Part shown: positions 34,583-42,280 of the stretch, piece after piece | Layout: every line of letters starts with the position of its first letter | Position numbering within the stretch: the first letter of the stretch is position 1 | DNA from: Alphaproteobacteria bacterium | GTDB lineage: Bacteria; Pseudomonadota; Alphaproteobacteria; UBA6615 | Reading direction: 5' to 3' | DNA: 64,000 nucleotides | Assembly: GCA_028279245.1 (NCBI GenBank) | Contig: JANQOE010000022.1 | Span: forward strand, 35,927-99,926 | Notes under the pieces: generated by a model | The model's input: the letters and a program-made list of their open reading frames with translations, nothing else | Told to the model about the DNA's origin: nothing | Database searches by the model: none | Position numbers and translations under genes: made by a program

Positions 34583-35599
34583 ATGCCAACGCCGCCATCA
34601 ATCCTGATCTTGATGCCGGATACCACCTACCGCCGCCTCTACCTTGAGGAAGAGCTCGGCGGGCTGCGCGATGTCGGCAACGTGCTGACGCCGCATCCGT
34701 GCCGTTCGCTGGACGACCCCGCCGTCGCCTCGGAACTCGAGAATGTCGAGATCATCGTCACCGGGTGGGGCACGCCGCGCCTGAACGCGTCCGACCGCGC
34801 GCGGCTGCCGAATCTGCGGCTGGTGGCGCATTCAGCGGGCTCGGTGAAGTTCATCCTCGACCCTGGGTTGCTGGGGCCCGGCGTCCGGGCGACCAGTTCC
34901 GCATCGGTGCTGGCGCGGCCGGTGGCGGAATACACGCTTGCCTACATTCTGCTGGAGAACAAGGGCGTCGAGGACTGGATCCGCAACTACCGCAACGAAC
35001 GCAGCCGCTTCTACAAATACACAGACCCCTGGTTCGACAAGAGCGGCAACGCCGAAAAGACCGTGGGCATCGTGGGGGCTTCGCGGGTCGGGCGGCATGT
35101 TCTGGACCTGCTGAAGACCTACGATCTGCGCGTCCTGCTGTATGACCCGCTGGTGTCCGAGGCCGAGGCGGAGTCGTTGGGGGCGCGGCTCTGCCCGCTT
35201 GACGAGCTGCTGCGCGAAAGCGACATCGTTTCGCTGCACGCGCCGGCGGTTCCGGCCACGCGGCACATGATTGGCGCGGCCCAGTTCGGACTGATGCGCG
35301 ACGGGAGTGTCCTTATAAACACCGCACGTGGCGCCGTGGTCGACCAGGACGCGATGATTGCGGAGTTGAAGACCAATCGGATCCGCGCGGTGATCGACGT
35401 GACCGAGCCAGAGCCGCTGCCCGACGACTGCCCGTTGTTCGATCTGCCGAATGTCGTGCTGACGCCGCACATCGCCGGCGCCCACGGGGCCGAAGTGCGC
35501 AAAATGACGAAGCATGTGATCGCCGAAGTGAAGTCTTTCGTCGAAACCGGCGTCTTGCGTGAAGAGGTGATGCCGACGCACTGGGATCTGGTCGCGTGA
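34583..35599 (+). CDS. D-isomer specific 2-hydroxyacid dehydrogenase
   Basis: A 338-residue NAD(P)-dependent dehydrogenase. The dinucleotide loop is VGIVGASRVGRHVLDLL (G-x-S-x-x-G), the catalytic Arg sits in INTARGAVVDQ, the Glu in DVTEPEPLPDD and the His in LTPHIAGAHG. ATG 34583 gives a start (MPTPPSILILMPDTT) typical of this branch. It is 107 nt after the SDR gene, and its stop overlaps the GTG of the next gene (GTGA). It may handle a hydroxy- or keto-acid arising from uronate breakdown, but there is no direct evidence of the substrate. Confidence 0.9.
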   Translation: MPTPPSILILMPDTTYRRLYLEEELGGLRDVGNVLTPHPCRSLDDPAVASELENVEIIVTGWGTPRLNASDRARLPNLRLVAHSAGSVKFILDPGLLGPGVRATSSASVLARPVAEYTLAYILLENKGVEDWIRNYRNERSRFYKYTDPWFDKSGNAEKTVGIVGASRVGRHVLDLLKTYDLRVLLYDPLVSEAEAESLGARLCPLDELLRESDIVSLHAPAVPATRHMIGAAQFGLMRDGSVLINTARGAVVDQDAMIAELKTNRIRAVIDVTEPEPLPDDCPLFDLPNVVLTPHIAGAHGAEVRKMTKHVIAEVKSFVETGVLREEVMPTHWDLVA

Positions 35600-36381
35600 C
35601 CGGCCGCGCACCAATCCTGCCAGGCCTTTGCTCCGTTACCTTCCGCAAATCGCCGATTGAGGAGGTGGTCGAGCTGGCGGCTAAGGCTGGTCTGCGCGGT
35701 ATCGAATGGGGCGGCGACGTACATGTACCGCCGGGGCAGACCACGCTCGCCAAGCGTGCGGCCGCGGTTTGCCACGATGCGGGGATCGCCGTGCCCTCCT
35801 ATGGTTCCTACGTGCGTGCGGGTGCCGAGATTCCGAAGCAGGATTTCGATGCCGTGCTCGATACCGCCGATGCGTTGGGTGCGCTGAACGTGCGGGTTTG
35901 GGCCGGCCGCACCGCTTCACAAGACATTTCGGAAGCTCAACGCGCGGAGACCACGGCTACGCTGCGCGGCTATGCCGAAAGTGCGGCGGCCCGCGGGATC
36001 ACCGTGTCCATCGAGTTCCACCGCAACACACTGACCGATAGCCTGGCGTCGGCCCTGCGGCTTTTCGAAGAGATTGACCAGCCGAACTGCTTTTCCTATT
36101 GGCAGCCACGGCCCGGCGTCATGGCCGACACGGCACTGACCGAGGTCGAAGGGCTGGTGGATCACCTCTCCAACATCCACGTCTTCCACTGGAACGATGG
36201 GGAGCGCTTTCGTTCGGTCGGCCAGGCCGAGGATTTTTGGACGACCGTGCTGCGCGCGGGTGCCGCGGCGCGGGGGTCGTCGGCGCAGCGATACGCGTTC
36301 ATGGAGTTCGTGCACGGAGACGAAGTGAACATGTTCCAACAGGACGCCGCCGTACTGCGGCGCATTCTCGACCAATTGTGA
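35596..36381 (+). CDS. Sugar phosphate isomerase/epimerase family protein
   Basis: A 261-residue TIM-barrel protein of the AP-endonuclease-2/xylose isomerase-like fold. Recognisable segments: GLRGIEWGGDVHVPPG, ALNVRVWAGR, ITVSIEFHRNTLTDS (Glu ligand), NCFSYWQPRP, NIHVFHWND (His) and YAFMEFVHGDEV (second Glu). The usual metal-binding set of Glu, Asp/Gln, His and Glu is largely present. GTG 35596 overlaps the dehydrogenase stop by 4 nt. It is the last gene of the alginate-type locus; a weak 6-bp hairpin (36383-36400) follows. Reaction unknown. Confidence 0.84.
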   Translation: MTGRAPILPGLCSVTFRKSPIEEVVELAAKAGLRGIEWGGDVHVPPGQTTLAKRAAAVCHDAGIAVPSYGSYVRAGAEIPKQDFDAVLDTADALGALNVRVWAGRTASQDISEAQRAETTATLRGYAESAAARGITVSIEFHRNTLTDSLASALRLFEEIDQPNCFSYWQPRPGVMADTALTEVEGLVDHLSNIHVFHWNDGERFRSVGQAEDFWTTVLRAGAAARGSSAQRYAFMEFVHGDEVNMFQQDAAVLRRILDQL

Positions 36382-36438
36382 ATGCCGGTTGCTGCCGGCA
36401 CGCATCCCCGGCGACACCCTAAGGACGGTCCTCCTCGT

Positions 36439-36531
36439 TCAGAACAGAACCGACAGACCCGCCGCGATGAGACTCAGGCTAACCATCGCGGAGAGGCTGC
36501 ATGCGGCCAAAAACACCCATCTATCGGCCAT
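36439..36531 (-). CDS. Single-helix membrane microprotein, 30 aa
   Basis: A 30-residue frame, MADRWVFLAACSLSAMVSLS followed by LIAAGLSVLF, with AGGAGG (36539-36544 on the minus strand) at 7 nt from the ATG. It is essentially one hydrophobic helix with a charged N-terminus (M-A-D-R-W). The consensus ribosome site plus a perfect transmembrane profile argue for real translation. It is not linked to a larger gene on its strand. Possible roles are a regulator or assembly factor of a membrane complex; nothing more can be said. Confidence 0.5.
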   Translation of the reverse strand: MADRWVFLAACSLSAMVSLSLIAAGLSVLF

Positions 36532-36796
36532 CGGCAATCCTCCTCAAGCTGAAACATGGATGCGCAATGTGGTCACTCTGTGACCGGGTTGGGGCCGAGG
36601 TTTGACGTCAGCGCAACGCGATCGGGCGTGCTTGCGCGGTCGACAGCGGTACTCGGTAGCGACGGCATGAATGCGGTTGGTGGCCTTGCTCCGCTCTATT
36701 GGGGTGCGGCGGCGTCAAATGCATAGCGTGGGAATAACCACGACTGGCGGGCGTCTTTGGAGCGTCAATCACCCATACATGCAGGGAAAACAGTCA

Positions 36797-37051
36797 ATGC
36801 ATAAACTGATCGCCACCGTGTCCGCTGCCGCCATGTTCGCGATTGCCAGTGCCGCAAGTGCGGAGGAAGCTACTGGCGCCGTCGAATTGATCGATCCGGC
36901 AACGGGCACGATCATTCTGCAGGATGGTACCGCCTACACTGTTGCCGATGGCGTTTCCATTGAGGGGCTGCAGCCGGGCGACACGGTCACGGTTTCCTTT
37001 GAGGTGCAAGCCGACAAAAACATGGCCACCGCGGTGACCAAATCCGAGTAG
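36797..37051 (+). CDS. DUF1344-like secreted protein, 84 aa
   Basis: An 84-residue protein with a Sec signal peptide (MHKLIATVSAAAMFAIASAA, cleavage near ASA-EE). The mature part, GAVELIDPATGTIILQDGTA and EGLQPGDTVTVSFEV, is a small OB-like beta-barrel of the DUF1344 type, frequent in alphaproteobacteria. It is likely periplasmic. ATG 36797 is preferred; an in-frame Met 6 codons upstream and a longer frame exist. It stands alone. Confidence 0.75.
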   Translation: MHKLIATVSAAAMFAIASAASAEEATGAVELIDPATGTIILQDGTAYTVADGVSIEGLQPGDTVTVSFEVQADKNMATAVTKSE

Positions 37052-37091
37052 TTCGCTCGGGCAGCTCGGGCGCGGCCGCCGCCGCGCCCGA

Positions 37092-37847
37092 CTAGCCCGC
37101 GCTACACCCGCTCGTGACTTCCGGCACCGTCACCGCGGCGGCCACGCCGGCACGGGCGACGAAGCACGCAATCTCCGCGGTGGGTATGACTGTCGTTTCA
37201 CCGGCGACCGGCAGCGTCAGCGCACCGTCCGCCGTTCCCGGCACCGACATCTTCACTGTGCGATAGCCACGCACAATGCCGACCAGCCGGCCGGTGCGGG
37301 CGTCGAAAACGCCGCCGCCGCTGGTTCCGTAGTTAACCGGTGCGTCGATCATGCGCACAGCGCCGTCGATGATGACGCCGCCCGTCCCTGGCTCAAACAT
37401 GATCTGACTGACGGCCCCGTTGACCAGCGTGCCGCGTTCGCCCCAAGGGAAGCCGACGACCCACACGCTGTCGCCGAGTTGGGCCATCGACTGCATGGAG
37501 ACGGCCGGTACCTCGGTGAGGTTCGCCGTCAACAGCGCCAGGTCGCGCTGTTCGTCCACCGCCAGAATATCCGCCGTGACCATGGTCTCGCCGTCGGGCG
37601 CCGTCGCTTTGATCACTTGTCCGGTCATCGGCGTGAGCAGATGAGCGGTGGTGGCGATCAGCACCCGATCGTCGGCGTCCGATCCAAGCACGACGCCTGA
37701 CCCGGCGCGGCGCCCGCCGGTCTCTCGCTCGGTCGTCAGCAGGATCGTCGACTGGACACTTTCCGCTATGTACTGACGCCGTGTCTCCTCAACGGTGGCT
37801 GAGCAGGCACTCAACGCCAACACGCTGGCGACGACAAGCAACCGCAT
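37092..37847 (-). CDS. Trypsin-like serine protease, lipoprotein
   Basis: A 251-residue S1C-type (DegP/HtrA-like fold) protease without a PDZ domain. The N-terminus is a lipoprotein signal with lipobox LSAC (Cys15). The catalytic triad is complete: His69 (TTAHLL), Asp102 (EQRDLALL) and Ser176 (YGTSGGGVF). It is therefore probably an active protease anchored to a membrane on its periplasmic side. Its 3' end converges with the DUF1344 gene. Substrate unknown. Confidence 0.88.
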   Translation of the reverse strand: MRLLVVASVLALSACSATVEETRRQYIAESVQSTILLTTERETGGRRAGSGVVLGSDADDRVLIATTAHLLTPMTGQVIKATAPDGETMVTADILAVDEQRDLALLTANLTEVPAVSMQSMAQLGDSVWVVGFPWGERGTLVNGAVSQIMFEPGTGGVIIDGAVRMIDAPVNYGTSGGGVFDARTGRLVGIVRGYRTVKMSVPGTADGALTLPVAGETTVIPTAEIACFVARAGVAAAVTVPEVTSGCSAG

Positions 37848-37937
37848 GAACGGGCACCATGTTGGTCAAGCCGAAACGCGGCGGACGGTACCCGCTACCG
37901 GCGAGTCCTGGCAAACCGATATGCCGCCCCGACTTGC

Positions 37938-39002
37938 CTATTGGGTCGGCAGCCGCAAACCGCCCGCCGCGCCGGATTGGATCTGCTCCAGCAGCGACCG
38001 TGCCTTGTTGAGCTCCTCGTCCAACAACGCCTTTTCGTCCCGCAGCTTCTGCATGTCCGCCAAGAATGAAGCGCGCTGGTTTGCTGCCTCTTCGGCCTGC
38101 CGCTGCAAGGCTTGAGCCACTTCCTGACGGCGTTGTGTGGTCGTCGCCAACTCGCCTTGGGCGGTCGCCAGGTCGCCCTCGGTGGTCGAGGCGCGCTGCA
38201 GCAAGCCGTCCAACTTGGACTGCGCTTCGGCCTCGAGGTTCTGGACCTCGGTCAACCGTGCCTCATGGCCTTCGAGCAGGCCAACACGTTCGGCGACATT
38301 GGCAACGAGTTCGTCCAACTCGCCGCGCCGTTCGCCGATTTGGGTGTTGATGAGGGCGAGCGCCCCCTGCCCTTCGGTCAACTCAGCCTCAACCTCGGCA
38401 AACTTCTGCCCAAGCTGGCCCAGAGCACCTTCCTTCGCGGTCAACTCTTCGACCAGGCTGGCAAGGTCGTTTTCACCCGCCGCTATTCTTTCCTGGAGTG
38501 ATCCCAGCACGCCCTCGCCCGAAGTCACTTCCATCTGGATGTCGGCAAGCCGCTGGGTGAGATCGCCGAGGGCCCCTTCCTTGGAGGTGAGCTCGGTGGC
38601 GGTTGCCGCCAATACCGACTGCGCGTTGCCGATTTTGTCCTGCAGCGTGGCCAACGCACCTTCACCATTCGCCAACTGTGTCTGCACGGCCTCGACCTGA
38701 TGCTCGGTCTCGGTTGCCGTCGCCGTTATCTCGGCAAGCCGTGTCTCTGCCGCGGCAATCGTCTCCTGGATCTCGGCAAGCGTGCCGGCCGCTGCACGCT
38801 CCTCCTCCAGGGTTTGTTCCAGTGCCGCCACCGCCTCGCCGGATTCCGTGACCTGCTGCTGCAGGCTCTGAGCCTCCGCCCGCAGGTCATCGATCGTTCC
38901 CGACCGCGAACTCGCAACGCCCCAACCGATAACCGCCACAAGCGCAAGTGCGGCGAGCAGACCCTTCGCCGCCGAAGGTAGATCTTTGATCATTTGAAGC
39001 AT
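37938..39002 (-). CDS. Membrane-anchored heptad-repeat coiled-coil protein
   Basis: A 354-residue protein with one N-terminal membrane helix (GLLAALALVAVIGWGV, residues about 14-29) and an otherwise wholly helical, Glu/Gln/Ala-rich rod. Units starting GEGAL, KEGAL, GEGVL, KEGAL and GQGAL recur at 28, 21, 28 and 21 residues, all multiples of seven, so the rod is a regular coiled coil with duplicated units. The C-terminus is Gly/Leu/Pro-rich (AAGGLRLPTQ). It probably spans part of the periplasm or forms an envelope scaffold. Homology cannot be safely inferred from a coiled coil. Confidence 0.82.
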   Translation of the reverse strand: MLQMIKDLPSAAKGLLAALALVAVIGWGVASSRSGTIDDLRAEAQSLQQQVTESGEAVAALEQTLEEERAAAGTLAEIQETIAAAETRLAEITATATETEHQVEAVQTQLANGEGALATLQDKIGNAQSVLAATATELTSKEGALGDLTQRLADIQMEVTSGEGVLGSLQERIAAGENDLASLVEELTAKEGALGQLGQKFAEVEAELTEGQGALALINTQIGERRGELDELVANVAERVGLLEGHEARLTEVQNLEAEAQSKLDGLLQRASTTEGDLATAQGELATTTQRRQEVAQALQRQAEEAANQRASFLADMQKLRDEKALLDEELNKARSLLEQIQSGAAGGLRLPTQ

Positions 39003-39105
39003 GTGATCGCTCCCAATGGATTGTGCGCGAAAGCGTTAGCAGATCGGTCGCCGCGTCGCCTAGTCGTTCGCGGTCTGCTACCGCGCGCATAGCACGGCGC
39101 CGGAC

Positions 39106-39405
39106 TCAGCCTTTGGCGCGCACCTGATGGGAGTCTGCCGGGTGTACAAGTTCGCCGCGAAGCTCGGCAACCTCGGTGCGGAGTGACCGTACCTCGCTGA
39201 CCAACAACGCCAACAACCGAAGCACGTCCCTGTCCGCCAGGTCGTCTTGCTGCGGTTCGGATGCAGGAGTCACCGCCGTCTTCGTCGCGCTGCCGGCGGC
39301 CAACACTTTGAAGTCCTCTTCCATCTTCGACGCCTCTCTATTGGCCATTGCAGGGCTTCGCTTTGGACCAAAGAACATCTCGCCAATTTGCATGTCTTCC
39401 CCCAT
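39106..39405 (-). CDS. Small hypothetical protein, 99 aa
   Basis: A 99-residue soluble protein. The N-terminal part (MQIGEMFFGPKRSPAMAN) is followed by a disordered, Ala/Thr/Ser-rich stretch and a C-terminal amphipathic helix (DVLRLLALLVSEVRSLRTEV) of coiled-coil type. A second Met 4 codons downstream could be the true start. It lies 103 nt upstream of the coiled-coil gene on the same strand, so the two could be co-transcribed. Family not recognised. Confidence 0.5.
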   Translation of the reverse strand: MGEDMQIGEMFFGPKRSPAMANREASKMEEDFKVLAAGSATKTAVTPASEPQQDDLADRDVLRLLALLVSEVRSLRTEVAELRGELVHPADSHQVRAKG

Positions 39406-39741
39406 CTGTCGCGATTTATCGCTTTCGGTTGGTTGATTGGGCCAGCACTAGTCCACCATACCTAGCGAAAATAAGTGGCTGACTGGTTGGACCCACATTT
39501 CGAGCCGCATTAGGCGTAGTTGCATCGCCGTCGCGTCCATCGCCCACTATCGGGCGGTTTAGCGAAGGTATTGTGGCACGCATGAGCCTTTTTCATGGCG
39601 GTGAGGACAGCGCCAAGCTGCTGCAATACTGTGACGCCGCCGCTAGAGCAGTTGTGAAGCATTCCGCTCTTCAGTCGTGTGGGATGACCCGCATTTTTGT
39701 TGCCTAGTGAGGTTGGTGGATGCTGTGGAGAGTTGTCCAGC
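39406..39741. other. Intergenic region, one weak micro-ORF
   Basis: About 335 bases between the 99-residue protein and the VanZ-like gene. The only item of note is a 41-codon plus-strand frame at 39582-39707 (MSLFHGGEDSAKLLQYC start) with a poorly spaced GAAGG upstream. No terminator with a U-tract and no repeat were found. Confidence 0.35.
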
Positions 39742-40722
39742 ATGAGGCGTGACGCTGCTCAGTCGATGCTGCTGCCGGCTGTTGTCCTGTTGCTGGCGAC
39801 CTATGTGTTGCTCGCTTGGTCGCCGTTTCAATGGCGCGTACCGGACGTGCACACGAACCCGGTGCAGGTGGCCAGTGATGGAGCATTACGGATTCACGGC
39901 CCCGCCATTGTGCAGACAAACGGTGCCCCGGCGTGGATCGACCAGGTCGTGCAAGGAAGCCCGCTGGACATCAGGCTGCGGGTGACGGCGGCGGTCAGTG
40001 AACAAAGTGGGCCGGCACGCATTCTTACGCTCTCCGAGAATACCCGATACCGCAACCTCACCATCGGCCAGGAAGGCACTTCATTAGTGTTGCGGATTCG
40101 TACCGACGAGAGCAACGCGAACGGCCAACCGCCGTTGGCCCTGCCGGACGTCTTTGAGGCTGGCGCACCGGTCGATATCTCGGTGTTGGCCGGGCCTGGA
40201 CTCATTCGCCTCGAAGCCGCAGGCCAAACCACTTCTCGGGTTGTCTCGGCGCGACCGTTTCTCGGCTGGGACCGGGAACACCGGCTTGCCTTCGGCAACG
40301 AGTTCACCGGCAATCGAACCTGGCGCGGGACTATTGACCGCGCGACCGTACAAGTCGCTCAGACTGTCTTCAACTATCTCGAAACGGAGGCCCTGCGGAT
40401 CCCACGCTGGCGGATCGAATTTCACAGAGATCCGTTGCAGGAACCGCTGGTCGGCATCGAGCCGGGCGATGGTCTCCGGAACTTCCTGGGCTTCCTGCCG
40501 CTGGGTGTGTTGGTGGGCGTTTGGTTGCGATCGCGGCCACGAACGGCCGTGGTCGTCGGTACTGCGTTCGCATTTCTGGTCAGCCTCACCCTGGAGACCG
40601 GCCAGTTCTTCCTGCCGGCCCGGTCGCCCTCTATCAACGATCTGATCCTCAACACTGCCGGTGGTTTGGCCGGGGCGATGCTGGCAGTGGCCCATCGCGC
40701 AAATCGACCCCGATCGGTTTAG
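39742..40722 (+). CDS. VanZ family protein with extracytoplasmic LamG-like domain
   Basis: A 326-residue protein. Residues about 10-28 form a membrane helix; residues 30-225 are a beta-rich domain resembling a concanavalin/LamG fold (SGPARILTLSENTRYRNLTI, FLGWDREHRLAFGNEFTG); residues 235-320 hold the VanZ-like module with further helices and the motif GDGLRNFLGFLPLG, ending LETGQFFLPARSPSINDLIL. VanZ-like proteins are linked to teicoplanin resistance in Gram-positives, but the family is widespread and functionally obscure. ATG 39742 is preferred over an upstream non-ATG start. Confidence 0.82.
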   Translation: MRRDAAQSMLLPAVVLLLATYVLLAWSPFQWRVPDVHTNPVQVASDGALRIHGPAIVQTNGAPAWIDQVVQGSPLDIRLRVTAAVSEQSGPARILTLSENTRYRNLTIGQEGTSLVLRIRTDESNANGQPPLALPDVFEAGAPVDISVLAGPGLIRLEAAGQTTSRVVSARPFLGWDREHRLAFGNEFTGNRTWRGTIDRATVQVAQTVFNYLETEALRIPRWRIEFHRDPLQEPLVGIEPGDGLRNFLGFLPLGVLVGVWLRSRPRTAVVVGTAFAFLVSLTLETGQFFLPARSPSINDLILNTAGGLAGAMLAVAHRANRPRSV

Positions 40723-41031
40723 GACTACCACCATGTGCGAGCGGTCACAGCCGTTCGCACATCTTGTCCTCACAATCCCGTTACTGCTGCGAATCAACGC
40801 GCCAGTAACCAAGGGACAGAATCATGTACGCGAGTTGTGTCTATTGGCGGCAAGTTTGGACCGACAGTCTAAGCGCGGCGGGCTCCGCGCATCGGTTCCG
40901 CAACCATGTCGAGTCCGACAAAGTGGTGTTCGACGCGCGGCTCCGCCGGTTGCGCGGCCAGCGGTTCATTCGGCCGGACGTTTCCGGGACTTCTCGGTCG
41001 GGTGGACGCTGACCGATAGGCCCCAGGCCGA
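40723..41031. other. Intergenic region, one possible 62-codon ORF
   Basis: About 310 bases between the VanZ-like gene and the end of the lacI-type gene. A plus-strand frame at 40824-41012 (start MYASCVYWRQVW) has AAGGGA 8-9 nt upstream, but its Arg/Ser-rich sequence looks like non-coding GC-rich DNA. Nothing else was recognised. Confidence 0.3.
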
Positions 41032-42105
41032 CTAGACCGGCGCGGTGATGGGGGGTTCCGCCTCGATTAGGCGTGGCGGCACCGATACCAGGATTTCGCC
41101 ATTGAGATTTCGCGTCTGGTCTTCGGACAAGCGAAATGCCTCGGCGATCATCCGTTCGACGTCCTGCGCAACCATCACCACAGGGAACGGCAGGAGCTGG
41201 GCAAACGGATTCCAGTCGAAGCAGCCGATGGCGACATCGTCGAAGCTGTCCGACGGCAGCGACTTGAAGTAACGGACGACGCCTTCGAAGGCGGTGATCG
41301 AATTGACGAACAGGGCGGCCGGCAGCCGGCCGAGTTCGCTGTAGATCTCCGCAATCGCGCGCGCCGTCTGGTCCGGATCGTAGCCACAGATCCGGGTGAC
41401 ACCGTCGGAAGGCTCAAGGCCGGCCGCAGTGATGGCTGCCTCGAAGCCGGCCACCCGCTCCCGGGTGGCGTGGTCTTCGCCGCGGCCGCCTAGAAAGAAG
41501 AAACGATCGGCCGCGGTGTGCCCGGTGGGCCGCCGCTGCCGGAGCAAACGTTCGGCCAGCATCTCTGCGCCGCCGCGATTGTCGGTGACCACTGAAGGCG
41601 CCCCTGGTCCGGGCAAGTCGACATTGACGCAGCGGACACCGGCACGGCGGATCGCTTCGTTCAACGGCGTTGGATTGACTGCACCGGCGAGAAAAATCGA
41701 CTCCACCTGGTGCGCCAGCAGAGTTTCGACCACTTCGGTCTCGGTTGACGCGTCGCGCTGGGTGCTGACGACGATCGGACACAGGCCGCGTTGGCGCGCT
41801 TCGGCCTCGAACACCTCGGCCATCTCGCCGAAAAAGCGGTTCTGATATTGCGGAATGATCATCCCGGCGAGGCCGGACTGGGCCAGCCGCAGGCCGCGAG
41901 CGCTGCGGTTGACCGAGTAGTCGGCCTCGCGCGCGGCCGCAAGAATGCGTTCCGCCGTCACAGGACTGATCCGGTTGGCCCGCCACTTGCCGTTCAGCAC
42001 CATGCTGACGGTTGCCGGCGAGGCACCGACGACGCGGGCCAGGTCATAGATGGTTGCCTTACGGCGCGACGGGGTCTTGCGGTCTGAATCGAGCGTCGTG
42101 GTCAC
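41032..42105 (-). CDS. LacI family transcriptional regulator
   Basis: A 357-residue repressor. The N-terminal helix-turn-helix (ATIYDLARVVGASPATVSMV) is followed by the LacI hinge and a periplasmic-binding-protein-like effector domain (GLAGMIIPQYQNRFFGEMAEVFE, then GVRCVNVDLPGPGAPSVVTDNRGG). The start is GTG 42105. It diverges from the ABC importer operon at 42281, with a palindrome between them (42170-42185), and so very likely represses that operon and itself in the absence of the imported sugar. Confidence 0.94.
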   Translation of the reverse strand: MTTTLDSDRKTPSRRKATIYDLARVVGASPATVSMVLNGKWRANRISPVTAERILAAAREADYSVNRSARGLRLAQSGLAGMIIPQYQNRFFGEMAEVFEAEARQRGLCPIVVSTQRDASTETEVVETLLAHQVESIFLAGAVNPTPLNEAIRRAGVRCVNVDLPGPGAPSVVTDNRGGAEMLAERLLRQRRPTGHTAADRFFFLGGRGEDHATRERVAGFEAAITAAGLEPSDGVTRICGYDPDQTARAIAEIYSELGRLPAALFVNSITAFEGVVRYFKSLPSDSFDDVAIGCFDWNPFAQLLPFPVVMVAQDVERMIAEAFRLSEDQTRNLNGEILVSVPPRLIEAEPPITAPV

Positions 42106-42169
42106 GGGAAGAATTCGAGCCTCATGTCTTCTGGTGCTTTATCGCAGCGCATTCCGCCTTGCTTGTCTA

Positions 42170-42199
42170 GCTAAATAGATTTAGCATTCGGTTTCGAAA
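42170..42199. promoter_or_regulatory. Candidate LacI-family operators
   Basis: GCTAAATAGATTTAGC (42170-42185) is a perfect 7-2-7 inverted repeat in the 175-bp gap between the divergent LacI gene and the ABC operon. A second, CG-centred palindrome, TTTCGAAA (42192-42199), lies 6 nt away. Either would suit a LacI-family dimer. Confidence 0.55.
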
Positions 42200-42280
42200 A
42201 GCAGACTGCGCCCGCTCAACGGGTGTGTGGAACAAGCTGAAACAGTCTAGCTGCGGTCAGGCCGCAAGGGAGGATAAGGA

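Noticed and set aside
40824..41012. 62-codon plus-strand frame with AAGGGA upstream
   Set aside because: Arg/Ser-rich and low complexity; not enough to call a gene, only noted in the gap entry.
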